From positions 85,260-149,259 of the forward strand of contig JBEAMJ010000007.1 of assembly GCA_041166025.1 (NCBI GenBank): DNA of 64,000 nt, given 5' to 3'. The notes below the pieces were generated by a model, which made no database searches, was not told the DNA's origin, and saw only the letters and a list, made by a program, of their open reading frames with translations. Shown one piece after another: positions 8,897 through 16,647 of this stretch; within the stretch, counting starts at the first letter, position 1; each line of letters opens with the position of its first letter. Position numbers and translations under genes: made by a program. This stretch comes from UBA7672 sp041166025. GTDB lineage: Bacteria > Pseudomonadota > Alphaproteobacteria > Caulobacterales > Hyphomonadaceae.

Positions 8897-9274
8897 TCAG
8901 CGTTCCTTGTTCCGCCGGTACCACCGAACGAGAAGATAGCTCGACTGAATCGCCATGAACCCGACGGGCAGCAGGATCGCAATTGCCAGGACATCGACGT
9001 GTTGGTCCATCAATCTCGCGAACGATTCAATCGTCGCAGCCGCTATCACCCCAAAGCAACCCATCCTCACCACACGCGCGGCTCGTGGATGGTTCACAAA
9101 CCATCGAAGACGACGCATGTTGATTGTCAAAATGATCATGAGCGCTGGCAATGCCGCGGCAGCCAGTATCGCCGACAGGATCATCGGCGAAAGATCGCCT
9201 CCTGGATTCCAAGCGCGCTGAGAGGTGATGGTGACCACAAGGATCGTGAACAGAGCGATCAAAAGCCTATTCAC
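8897..9274 (-). CDS. Small multi-pass membrane protein, unknown
   Basis: A 125-residue protein with about four hydrophobic segments (LLIALFTILVV, MILSAILAAAALPALMIIL, MGCFGVIAAATI, LAIAILLPVGFMAI) and a basic C-terminus (WYRRNKER). The GTG start has GAGGGGC just upstream. It follows ilvC by only 25 bases on the same strand, so read-through from ilvC is possible. No family is recognised. Confidence 0.6.
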   Translation of the reverse strand: MNRLLIALFTILVVTITSQRAWNPGGDLSPMILSAILAAAALPALMIILTINMRRLRWFVNHPRAARVVRMGCFGVIAAATIESFARLMDQHVDVLAIAILLPVGFMAIQSSYLLVRWYRRNKER

Positions 9275-9299
9275 GCCCCTCGCCCCTGACCGCTCAAGC

Positions 9300-10319
9300 C
9301 TAGTTCCGCTTCCTGTCCACCAGCCGGTTCGACTTCGACCATTGCATCATGGCGCGGAGCTTCTCGCCGACTTCCTCGATCGGGTGGTTGCTCATCTTGT
9401 TGCGCATCGCCTGGAAGCTTGGCGCTCCGGCCTGATTCTCGAGCACCCAGTCGCGGGCGAAGCGACCCTGCTGGATGTCTTCCAGCACCTTCTTCATCTC
9501 GGCCTTGGTCTGCGAGGTGATGATGCGCGGGCCGGTGACATACTCGCCGAACTCGGCGGTGTTGGAGATCGAGTAGTTCATGTTGGCAATGCCGCCTTCA
9601 TAGATCAGGTCGACGATCAGCTTCACTTCATGCAGGCATTCGAAATACGCCATCTCGGGCGCGTAGCCCGCCTCGACCAGCGTTTCGTAGCCGGCCTTGA
9701 TCAGCTCGACGAGACCGCCGCAGAGCACGGCCTGCTCGCCAAAGAGGTCGGTCTCTGTCTCCTCGCGGAACGAGGTCTGGATGACGCCGGCGCGCGTGTT
9801 GCCGATGGCTTTCGAGTAGGAGAGCGCAACGGCCTGAGCGACGCCCGAGGCGTCCTGGTGGATGGCGATGAGGCCGGGAAGGCCCCTTCCCTGCTGATAC
9901 TGGTTACGCAGCGTGTGGCCGGGGCCCTTCGGCGCTGAAAGAGAGACATCCATGTCAGCGCGCGGACGGATGAGGCCGTAATGGATGTTGAAGCCGTGGC
10001 CGAACATCAGGTGCTGGCCCTTGCGCGTGTGCGGCTCGATCTCGTTGGCGTAGAGTACGGCCTGCTTCTCGTCAGGCACGAGGATCATCATCACGTCAGC
10101 CCACTTTGCGGCTTCTGTGGGCGAGACCACCTTGAGGCCTTCCTGCTCGGCCTTGGGCTTCGAGCCGGAGTTCGCCTGCAGGCCAACGACGAGGTCCTTC
10201 ACGCCGCTCTCGCGCAGGTTGAGCGCATGGGCGTGGCCCTGGCTGCCATAGCCGATAACTGCGACTTTCTTCGACTGGATGATCGAAAGATCGGCGTCGG
10301 CTTCGTAGTAGACTTTCAT
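9300..10319 (-). CDS. ilvC: Ketol-acid reductoisomerase
   Basis: Second step of branched-chain amino acid synthesis: NADPH- and Mg2+-dependent isomerisation and reduction of acetolactate or acetohydroxybutyrate. Length (339 residues) and sequence are class I. The N-terminal Rossmann fold shows IGYGSQGHAHALNLRESG, and the all-helical C-terminal domain carries the metal and substrate residues (SYSKAIG, ETDLFGEQAVLCGG, YECLHE-type segment, SNTAEFGEY). ATG at 10317-10319 is chosen because MKVYYEADADL matches the family start and AAGGG lies eight bases upstream; upstream in-frame codons are rejected. It lies 81 bases after the ilvBN cluster without an obvious terminator between. Confidence 0.98.
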   Translation of the reverse strand: MKVYYEADADLSIIQSKKVAVIGYGSQGHAHALNLRESGVKDLVVGLQANSGSKPKAEQEGLKVVSPTEAAKWADVMMILVPDEKQAVLYANEIEPHTRKGQHLMFGHGFNIHYGLIRPRADMDVSLSAPKGPGHTLRNQYQQGRGLPGLIAIHQDASGVAQAVALSYSKAIGNTRAGVIQTSFREETETDLFGEQAVLCGGLVELIKAGYETLVEAGYAPEMAYFECLHEVKLIVDLIYEGGIANMNYSISNTAEFGEYVTGPRIITSQTKAEMKKVLEDIQQGRFARDWVLENQAGAPSFQAMRNKMSNHPIEEVGEKLRAMMQWSKSNRLVDRKRN

Positions 10320-10400
10320 CGTCATTGCCCTTGGGTGGTTGGGCCGCCCCATACGCGAACGGCCGATGGTCGAAAACTCAATTCGGTGTTTTTTCCAGCA

Positions 10401-10928
10401 TCAGCCGGGCCGCCCTTCCGGGTCAGGCACATTGCTCGGCTGCACGGCGGGATCCGGGACGCTCATGTCCATCGTGGCCTTGAGCTCGCCCTTGTCGTCC
10501 CTGCTCCAGACCGTGACATAGCGGCCCTTCTCGATGGTCTCGGCCCCCATGCTGATGGTGTAGAGGCCGGTGGTGACGGCGAGGTCGCCCGAGGCTGCGC
10601 CATGGCCGCCATCCGGCGCCCAGGCGATCGCGAAATCAGGCGGGGACTGAGCAAAGCCGGCGGCGATCGCCTCTGCGCCTTTCACGACCCCGCCCGGCTG
10701 CAGGAACTGGCTGTCGGTCGGGTGCATGTATTTGAGAAAGGCTGCCTTCGGACCCTCCGCCTTGGCCATGGCGGCGAAGTCGCGGTCGGCCTGCATGGCG
10801 GCTTCCAGCGTCTTCTCCGGCGTGCCGCCGACATCGACGGTCAGGCCAACATCGGTTGAGGCCGAACAGGCCACGGTGAGCGCGAGCAGAACCGCGCTGA
10901 ATGCGTGGCGAAAAGCGTTGCGTTTCAT
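10401..10928 (-). CDS. Predicted lipoprotein with NTF2/SnoaL-like domain, last gene of the ilvBN operon
   Basis: A 175-residue protein starting with a lipoprotein signal (MKRNAFRHAFSAVLLALTVAC, lipobox LTVAC). The mature region looks like an NTF2/DUF4440-type fold: an N-terminal helix (LEAAMQADRDFAAMAKAEG), then DSQFLQPGGVVKG, and later strands (LAVTTGLYTISM, GRYVTVWSRDDKGELKATMDM). Function is unknown. Its ATG overlaps the ilvN stop by four bases (ATGA at 10925-10928), so it is translationally coupled to ilvN. A Pro-rich tail ends the protein. Confidence 0.75.
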   Translation of the reverse strand: MKRNAFRHAFSAVLLALTVACSASTDVGLTVDVGGTPEKTLEAAMQADRDFAAMAKAEGPKAAFLKYMHPTDSQFLQPGGVVKGAEAIAAGFAQSPPDFAIAWAPDGGHGAASGDLAVTTGLYTISMGAETIEKGRYVTVWSRDDKGELKATMDMSVPDPAVQPSNVPDPEGRPG

Positions 10929-11518
10929 CCTGCCTTCTCCTTGCCCCTCTGGATGGACAATACACCCGTGCGCGAGACCTCGACGAGGCCCAGGGGGCGC
11001 ATGAGTTCGACAAACTGGTCGATCTTCTGGCTCGCGCCTGTCACCTCGAAGATGAAGCTCTCATTGGTCGTGTCGATCACGCGAGCGCGGAAGATTTCGG
11101 AGATGCGGAGGGATTCCACGCGCTTTTCCCCTGTTCCCGCGACTTTCACCAGCGCCAGCTCGCGCTCGATGCCGCCTGTCGAATTGGTGACGTCGATCAC
11201 CTTGATGACGGGCACGAGACGCAGCAGCTGCTGCTCGATCTGCTCGAGAACGTGGTTGGTGCCGGAGGTAACGATGGTGATGCGCGACTGGTGGGCGTTG
11301 CGGTCGATCTCGGCCACGGTGAGCGATTCGATGTTGTAGCCGCGCGCGGAAAACAGGCCGACGACACGGGCGAGGACGCCAGGCTCGTTGTCGACGATGC
11401 AGGCCAGGGTACGCTTTTCCTCGCCCTCGTCGGCATGGGTCATGTCATAGGCGGAGGCGGGGTCTTCGCGGACGCCGGACCTGGCCGGAGCGCGTGGGCG
11501 GGCGGGGCGAGCCATCAT
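10925..11518 (-). CDS. ilvN: Acetolactate synthase small (regulatory) subunit
   Basis: Regulatory subunit of acetohydroxyacid synthase; it binds branched-chain amino acids and gives feedback inhibition to the IlvB subunit. The ACT domain is clear (TLACIVDNEPGVLARVVGLF, SARGYNIESLTVAEID), followed by the conserved C-terminal domain (FRARVIDTTNESFIFEVTG, then GLVEVSRTGVLSIQRG). The 197-residue product has about 30 extra N-terminal residues before the ACT domain (Pro/Arg/Ala-rich). Start and stop codons overlap the neighbours on both sides: ATGA at 11515-11518 upstream and ATGA at 10925-10928 downstream. Confidence 0.96.
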   Translation of the reverse strand: MMARPARPRAPARSGVREDPASAYDMTHADEGEEKRTLACIVDNEPGVLARVVGLFSARGYNIESLTVAEIDRNAHQSRITIVTSGTNHVLEQIEQQLLRLVPVIKVIDVTNSTGGIERELALVKVAGTGEKRVESLRISEIFRARVIDTTNESFIFEVTGASQKIDQFVELMRPLGLVEVSRTGVLSIQRGKEKAG

Positions 11519-12066
11519 GTGAGCTCCTTCATGTTCTGGCCACGGCGGACGGGGTCAACCGACGTGAAGATTTCCGCCATGAACTTGCGGCGATGCGAGG
11601 TCAACTTCTCGCTGCTCGCCCCATCCGGCCCAGGCGCAGAGCCGGCGGCGTCTATGATCGCGTAGGCGTCGACCAGCACGTCGAGCGCAGGATGGCGACG
11701 GCCCTGAAAGCCTGCCTCCTTCTCCTTGCCATAATCGCCGTCTTCGCGATTTGGGAAGAAGAGACGGCCCCGGTCGATCAGGGCGGAGAGGTCTGCCCGC
11801 ACGCCGGATCGGCGTCCGCGGAACTCAGCGTCGTTGTATGACATGCCCTTCTCGACAAGCATTTCCTGTGCGCTGGCAAGCAGCCGGACCACCTCGTTCG
11901 ACCAGGCGATGACATCGCTGTCGTGCGCCATCTTCATGGCCACGCGATTGCGCTTCTCCTGGCGCGCAACGAGCGAGAGATTGAGAAAGAAGGACACCAG
12001 CGCAATCACGCCGGAGACGATTGCAAGCCACTGCTCGATGCTGACGCTTTCGAAGAAGGCCTGCAT
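11515..12066 (-). CDS. Single-pass membrane protein of unknown function, inside the ilvBN operon
   Basis: A 183-residue protein with one N-terminal transmembrane helix (QWLAIVSGVIALVSFFLNLSLVA) followed by a basic stop-transfer segment (RQEKRNRVAMK) and a soluble, mostly helical cytoplasmic part (DVIAWSNEVVRLLASAQEML, RRSGVRADLSALIDRGRLFF, HPALDVLVDAYAIIDAAG). I recognise no family. ATG 12064-12066 is chosen because the stop codon of the upstream lipoprotein gene shares its A (TGATG). Its own stop overlaps the ilvN start (ATGA). It is therefore expressed as part of the ilv operon; a metabolic or envelope role cannot be inferred from sequence. Confidence 0.7.
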   Translation of the reverse strand: MQAFFESVSIEQWLAIVSGVIALVSFFLNLSLVARQEKRNRVAMKMAHDSDVIAWSNEVVRLLASAQEMLVEKGMSYNDAEFRGRRSGVRADLSALIDRGRLFFPNREDGDYGKEKEAGFQGRRHPALDVLVDAYAIIDAAGSAPGPDGASSEKLTSHRRKFMAEIFTSVDPVRRGQNMKELT

Positions 12067-12632
12067 CACGGCGCCTCGGGCTTCATGCGATCGGCGCCGC
12101 AAGCCTCGCGCGTTGCGACCGGGATTGCGTAGGCCTGCCATTCGGCGGAACCCGCAGGCTTCGGCGCGGCGGCATGGGCAAGGAGCGCCGGCAGGCGATC
12201 CTTGATCACTGAGACAACCGCAAGCTCGGCGCAGTCGGTCCCGGCGCGGGGGCGTTCGAAATAGTGTTCGGCGCCTTGCGCCCGGATGAAGGACCAGCCC
12301 GCCTCCGAGATCGCGACGAACACGCCCGCATCGAGCTTTCCGGCTTCGGCATCCTCGGTCTGGAACAGGAGGCAGGCCAGTTCGGGCGGATTCGAGTAGT
12401 CGGCCGCGATCACCCCCTCACAGCGGTCGATCACCTGCACGCCCCGAGGAGGGACGATGCCCATGACACTGTTTGGCGCGGTCGGGGCCGATGGACCAGC
12501 GCCCGCCAGCTCACCCGCAGCGGGCTCCTTCTCCATGGCCGGTGCGGGCGCACCCTCCAGCGCCGGCGCGCCCGGTTCGCAGGCTGCGAACAGAAGCATG
12601 ACAGAAGCTGCAAGGGGCGCGCGCGACGGCAT
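12066..12632 (-). CDS. Predicted lipoprotein inside the ilvBN operon
   Basis: A 188-residue product starting with a lipoprotein signal (MPSRAPLAASVMLLFAAC, lipobox FAAC) followed by a Pro/Ala/Glu-rich linker of about 45 residues. The folded part contains three more cysteines (DRCEGV, LACLLF, TDCAEL) and an ordered stretch GKLDAGVFVAISEAGWSFIR. No family is recognised. It begins two bases after the ilvB stop and ends on the start codon of the next gene, so it is translationally coupled on both sides. Confidence 0.72.
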   Translation of the reverse strand: MPSRAPLAASVMLLFAACEPGAPALEGAPAPAMEKEPAAGELAGAGPSAPTAPNSVMGIVPPRGVQVIDRCEGVIAADYSNPPELACLLFQTEDAEAGKLDAGVFVAISEAGWSFIRAQGAEHYFERPRAGTDCAELAVVSVIKDRLPALLAHAAAPKPAGSAEWQAYAIPVATREACGADRMKPEAP

Positions 12633-12634
12633 GC

Positions 12635-14422
12635 TCAGACCAGAACCTTTCCCGCCTCGCCGATTTCATCGCCCGTGATCTTGCCGAGGATCATCTCGTT
12701 GTGGGCCGCGCCCGACGGGATCATCGGGAAGCAGTTCTCGGCTTTCTCGACGCGGCAGTCGAAAAGGACCGGCTTTGGCGTGTTGATCATGTCGAGAATG
12801 GCTTCGTCCAGGCTGGCCGGATCCTCACAGCGGATGCCGTGGCAACCATAGGCTTCCGCCAGCTTCACGAAGTCGGGCAGGCTTTCGGAGTAGGAATGCG
12901 AGTAACGCTCCCCATGCAGCAGCTGCTGCCACTGGCGCACCATGCCCATCCATTCATTGTTGAGGATGAAGATCTTGACCGGCAGGTTGTGCTGGATGGC
13001 CGTCGACATCTCCTGCATCGTCATCTGAACCGAGGCATCACCGGCAATGTCGATGACGAGCGCATCGGGATGCGCCGCCTGCACGCCGATGGCAGCCGGC
13101 AAGCCATAACCCATCGTCCCGAGACCGCCGGACGTCATCCAGCGGTTGGGCTTGTCGAAATGGAAGAACTGCGCCGCCCACATCTGGTGCTGCCCGACTT
13201 CGGTGGTGATGTAGACGTCCCTGTCCTTCGTCAGCGCATAGAGCCGCTCGATCGCATACTGCGGTTTGATCAGCGTCTGAGAGTTGGGATAGGCGAAGCC
13301 CTTGCGCGCGCGCCAGGTATCGATCTGTTTCCACCAGGCTGAAATGTCCGGCTTGCGGGCAGCCTTGCGATTCCAGGCTGCGGTGATCGCCTTCAGCGCC
13401 TTGCCGCAGTCGGCCACCACCGGAACATCGGCGCGGACATTCTTGTTGATCGAGGACGGGTCGATATCGATGTGGATCTTCTTCGAACCCGGTGAGAACG
13501 CATCCAGACGACCCGTGACCCTGTCGTCAAAGCGGGCGCCGACACAGAGCATCACATCGCAATCGTGCATCGCGTTGTTCGATTCGAATGAGCCGTGCAT
13601 GCCGACCATGCCGAGCCATTGCGGGTTCGACGCCGGAAACGCACCCAGTCCCATCAGAGTTGAGGTGACCGGCCAGCCTGTCGCCCTCGCCAGCGCCCGC
13701 AGAGCTTCGGATGCGGCAGGGCCAGAATTGATGACGCCGCCGCCGGAATAGATGATCGGGCGCTGGGCCGTCTGCATAAGGGCGACAGCTTCCTCGATGC
13801 GCTTGTCCTGCGGTTCGGAGCGCGGGTGATAGGTACGATGCTCGATCGCCTCGGGGCCGACATAGCGCCCGCGCGCGAACTGCACGTTTTTCGGGATGTC
13901 GATGACGACGGGGCCGGGGCGGCCCGAGGTTGCGACATAGAATGCCTCGTGGATGACACGGGCGAGGTCGTTCACGTCACGCACGAGATAGTTGTGCTTG
14001 GTGCAGGCCCGCGTAATGCCGACCGTGTCGGCCTCCTGGAACGCGTCCGAACCGATGAGATGCGTCGGCACCTGACCGGTGAAGCAGACCATCGGGATGG
14101 AATCCATCAGCGCATCGGCCAGCGGCGTCACCATGTTGGTGGCGCCTGGACCTGAGGTCGCGAGCGCCACGCCGCACCTGCCGGTCGAGCGCGCATAGCC
14201 TTCGGCCATGTGCCCTGCACCCTGCTCGTGGCGAACGAGGATGTGGCGCACCTGCTGCTGGGCGTAGATCGCATCGTAGATCGGCAGCACCGCACCGCCC
14301 GGATAGCCAAAAATCGTGTCGACGCCCTGGTCGGCCAGCGCACGCAGCACGATCTCCGCGCCGGTCAGCTGTTCTTCACCCTGCTTCTGGGTCGCCGCAT
14401 CCATCTTGCTGTTTCCGTCCAT
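12635..14422 (-). CDS. ilvB: Acetolactate synthase large (catalytic) subunit
   Basis: Thiamine diphosphate- and FAD-dependent enzyme that condenses pyruvate with pyruvate or 2-oxobutyrate. Domains in order: N-terminal ThDP domain with the catalytic glutamate region (IFGYPGGAVLPIYDAI, VRHEQGAGHMAEGYAR), central FAD domain (MGLGAFPASNPQWLGMVGMHG), C-terminal ThDP domain with the Mg-binding GDASVQMTMQE and NNEWMGMVRQW. Length 595 is normal. ATG at 14420-14422 is used; a second ATG at 14402-14404 is possible. The open frame upstream runs through the attenuator and is not translated as one protein. Expression is probably controlled by the leader at 14467-14633. Confidence 0.97.
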   Translation of the reverse strand: MDGNSKMDAATQKQGEEQLTGAEIVLRALADQGVDTIFGYPGGAVLPIYDAIYAQQQVRHILVRHEQGAGHMAEGYARSTGRCGVALATSGPGATNMVTPLADALMDSIPMVCFTGQVPTHLIGSDAFQEADTVGITRACTKHNYLVRDVNDLARVIHEAFYVATSGRPGPVVIDIPKNVQFARGRYVGPEAIEHRTYHPRSEPQDKRIEEAVALMQTAQRPIIYSGGGVINSGPAASEALRALARATGWPVTSTLMGLGAFPASNPQWLGMVGMHGSFESNNAMHDCDVMLCVGARFDDRVTGRLDAFSPGSKKIHIDIDPSSINKNVRADVPVVADCGKALKAITAAWNRKAARKPDISAWWKQIDTWRARKGFAYPNSQTLIKPQYAIERLYALTKDRDVYITTEVGQHQMWAAQFFHFDKPNRWMTSGGLGTMGYGLPAAIGVQAAHPDALVIDIAGDASVQMTMQEMSTAIQHNLPVKIFILNNEWMGMVRQWQQLLHGERYSHSYSESLPDFVKLAEAYGCHGIRCEDPASLDEAILDMINTPKPVLFDCRVEKAENCFPMIPSGAAHNEMILGKITGDEIGEAGKVLV

Positions 14423-14466
14423 CTCGCCGCTCGTCAGTATTTTTTTCAGTTTCAGGGAAAAGAAAA

Positions 14467-14483
14467 AGGGCCACTCGGGCCCT
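14467..14483 (-). terminator. Attenuator terminator in the ilvB leader
   Basis: On the minus strand, AGGGCC pairs with GGCCCT around a five-base loop and is followed by TTTTTCTTTTCCC, a rho-independent terminator. It lies between the leader peptide and the ilvB start, so it would stop transcription before ilvB. Its first arm overlaps a six-base segment (14475-14480) that is complementary to 14507-14512, giving an alternative, antiterminating pairing. Confidence 0.8.
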
Positions 14484-14506
14484 CTGATGTCGTCGCTCGC
14501 CGTTCC

Positions 14507-14525
14507 GCCCGATGCATCAGCGGGC
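14507..14525 (-). promoter_or_regulatory. Antiterminator and protector segments of the ilvB attenuator
   Basis: Minus-strand TCGGGC (14507-14512) can pair with GCCCGA (14475-14480), which removes the first arm of the terminator. The same CGGGC can instead pair with GCCCG (14521-14525) at the end of the leader-peptide gene, freeing the terminator. The leader stop codon (14517-14519) lies between these two segments, so a ribosome that reaches it covers the antiterminator arm. A ribosome stalled on the LVLVI codons (14538-14555) would leave it free. The pairings are read directly; the mechanism is inferred from classic attenuators. Confidence 0.7.
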
Positions 14526-14573
14526 CGGCGGCGATCCAATTACGAGTACGAGCGCCTGCGGCCGAGCCGGCAT
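14517..14573 (-). CDS. Leader peptide of the ilvB operon
   Basis: An 18-residue open frame, MPARPQALVLVIGSPPAR, whose centre is five consecutive branched-chain residues, Leu-Val-Leu-Val-Ile (codons CTC GTA CTC GTA ATT). GGGAGA lies seven bases before its ATG. It is placed 25 bases after the predicted transcription start and ends about 34 bases before the terminator stem. Position, composition and surrounding pairings are those of an attenuation control peptide sensing charged tRNA-Leu, tRNA-Val and tRNA-Ile. Confidence 0.78.
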   Translation of the reverse strand: MPARPQALVLVIGSPPAR

Positions 14574-14604
14574 GGCGGTTTCTCCCAAAACCACGTGGAA
14601 AAGG

Positions 14605-14633
14605 GCCATACCGTTTCGCAGGCGCGGGGTCAA
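14605..14633 (-). promoter_or_regulatory. Predicted sigma-70-type promoter of the ilvB operon
   Basis: On the minus strand TTGACC (14628-14633) and TATGGC (14605-14610) are separated by exactly 17 bases, close to the -35/-10 consensus. Transcription would begin near 14598, placing the leader-peptide ribosome binding site and ATG immediately downstream. This makes the leader transcript about 175 bases up to ilvB. Confidence 0.6.
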
Positions 14634-14724
14634 CGGGGTCAGGCGGGCAAGAATTGACCCGAGAATGCTGGCCCGACTGGATTGTGCACTCCAGGAGCCA
14701 GTCACTTTGCGCAAAACCGCGTCC

Positions 14725-15642
14725 TCAACCCTCCGCCCAGATATCGGAGATCACGCGCGTGCGGACGGTGAGGTCCTGCGAGGGAATTCGGGGCCACAGC
14801 GTGAACTGGTGGGCAATCCAGGTCATCTGGCGCTTGGCATAGCGGCGCGTGTCGCGTTTGCAGCGTTCGATCGCGTCGGCGAGCGAGGCGCGGCCTTCGA
14901 AATGGTCGCAGAAGCCCGGCATTCCATGCGCCCGCATCGCAGGCAAAGACGGGTCGAGCCTGCGTTCCCAGAGCGCCCGCGCCTCGTCCAGTACGCCCCC
15001 GCGCACCATCGTGTCGACGCGGTCGTTGATACGGGCATAGAGTTCCTCGCGCGGGGGCGTGAGCGCGACGCCCGTCCAGTCGCCAGGCGCCAGCACGGGC
15101 GCAGCCTGCCCGTGGAAGCTTGAGATCGGCTTGCCTGTCGCCAGCAGGACTTCGAGCGCCCGCGCGATACGCTGGCGGTCGTTGGGGTCAATTCGGCTCG
15201 CTGCCGGCGGATCCTTTTCCACAAGATGCGCCCAGGCGGCGGCCGGGTCGGTTTCCACCGTTGTGCGGGCTTTCTCCCGGAAGCGGTCGGCAATGGTGGG
15301 AATGTCCGACAGCCCATCAGTCAGAGCCGCCAGATAGAGACCCGTCCCGCCCACCACGATGGGCAGCCTGCCCGCCGCCCGCAGCCGCGCAATTTCGGTT
15401 GCAGCCTCCTTCGCCCACGCTCCGGCGGAATGGCGCACGGCTGCATCGACATGTCCGAAGAGATGATGCGGCGCAGCGGCGAGTTCGTCAGTGTCCGGCC
15501 GCGCCGTCAGCACGTTGAGGTCTGCATAGCATTGCATCGCGTCAGCATTGATGATTTCGCCGCCGTGGCGGCGCGCGAGCGCGATCGCCAGCCGTGTCTT
15601 GCCGCTGGCCGTCGGTCCATGGATCAGGATCGCGGGACGCAT
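14725..15642 (-). CDS. miaA: tRNA dimethylallyltransferase
   Basis: Transfers a dimethylallyl group to A37 of tRNAs reading codons that start with U. The N-terminus is the MiaA P-loop (IHGPTASGKTRLAIALARR), followed by the conserved INADAMQCYADLNVLTARP substrate loop, HHLFGHVD, and VVGGTGLYLAALTDGL. The insertion domain with the DRQRIARALEVLLATGKPIS motif and the C-terminal KRDTRRYAKRQMTW motif are intact. At 305 residues it is full length. It lies upstream of ilvB on the same strand, but ilvB has its own promoter and attenuator. It is divergent from serB. Confidence 0.97.
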   Translation of the reverse strand: MRPAILIHGPTASGKTRLAIALARRHGGEIINADAMQCYADLNVLTARPDTDELAAAPHHLFGHVDAAVRHSAGAWAKEAATEIARLRAAGRLPIVVGGTGLYLAALTDGLSDIPTIADRFREKARTTVETDPAAAWAHLVEKDPPAASRIDPNDRQRIARALEVLLATGKPISSFHGQAAPVLAPGDWTGVALTPPREELYARINDRVDTMVRGGVLDEARALWERRLDPSLPAMRAHGMPGFCDHFEGRASLADAIERCKRDTRRYAKRQMTWIAHQFTLWPRIPSQDLTVRTRVISDIWAEG

Positions 15643-15747
15643 CGACTCAGTGTTTCCTCAAAAGGCTTTCAGCTTGCCTGTTTACGCATGGCGGCGACCA
15701 CTGATAGAGCGCGAGGCTCGCCCTAACGCGACGCGGCATCCACGTCC

Positions 15748-16647
15748 ATGACTCTTACCGGCATGACCCCTCCTGGCGACAGCGTCCTGACGCTGGTCTC
15801 CCGCGATGCGGACACCGTGGCGATGGCCGCCTCGGTTCCAGTGCGGGGCGCCACGGTTTCAGACAGGTCGGCGGCGGGCTGGAGCGTGACGGAAGTCCGC
15901 CTCCACAAGGACCGCGAGATCATCGGCTGGATCGAGTCTGAAGCGCCCGCGCGCGGCGTGGACTGGGCGATCGCGCCGGCCGCGAACCGGCGCAAGCGCC
16001 TGCTGATCTCGGACATGGACTCCACCATCATCGGTCAGGAGTGCCTCGACGAGCTGGCGGATTTTGCCGGACTCAAGGCGGAGGTCTCCGCCATCACCGA
16101 GCGGGCGATGCGCGGGGAGCTGGACTTCGCACAGGCGTTGACCCAACGCGTCGCCATGCTGAGGGGGCTGAAGCTCGACGCCCTCGATGCCTGCCACCGC
16201 GAGCGCGTCCGGCTCAATCCCGGCGCGCGCGAACTGGTCGCCACCATGAAGGCGCATGGAGCGCGGAGCCTGCTGGTGTCGGGCGGCTTTCGGTACTTCA
16301 CCTCGCGCGTCGCTGCGATGGCGGGGTTCGACGCCGATCGCGCCAACACGCTGCTCGACGATGGCGAGGCGCTGACCGGCGAGGTCGCCCGACCGATCCT
16401 GGGACGCGAAGCCAAGCTGGCCGCCCTGCAGGAGGAAACCGCCGCGCTGGGCCTCACGGCGAATGACGCGCTCGCGCTCGGCGATGGGGCCAACGATCTC
16501 GACATGATCCGCGCGTCCGGACTTGGTGTTGCCTACAAGGCCAAGCCCATCGTGGCGGCCGAAACGCTCGCACGGATCGAGCACACCGATCTGCGGGCGG
16601 CTCTGCTCTTCCAGGGCTATGGAGCTGACGACATCATCACAGCCTAG
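15748..16647 (+). CDS. serB: Phosphoserine phosphatase
   Basis: Final step of serine biosynthesis, O-phosphoserine to serine. HAD-superfamily motifs are complete: LLISDMDSTIIGQECLDELA (nucleophile Asp of DMDST), LLVSGGFRYFTSRVA, and ALGDGANDLDMI with a conserved lysine (EAKLAAL). A poorly conserved N-terminal domain of about 85 residues precedes the catalytic part, as in other long SerB proteins. Divergent from miaA; its TAG stop overlaps the TAG stop of the convergent protease gene within one CTAG (16644-16647). Confidence 0.96.
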   Translation: MTLTGMTPPGDSVLTLVSRDADTVAMAASVPVRGATVSDRSAAGWSVTEVRLHKDREIIGWIESEAPARGVDWAIAPAANRRKRLLISDMDSTIIGQECLDELADFAGLKAEVSAITERAMRGELDFAQALTQRVAMLRGLKLDALDACHRERVRLNPGARELVATMKAHGARSLLVSGGFRYFTSRVAAMAGFDADRANTLLDDGEALTGEVARPILGREAKLAALQEETAALGLTANDALALGDGANDLDMIRASGLGVAYKAKPIVAAETLARIEHTDLRAALLFQGYGADDIITA

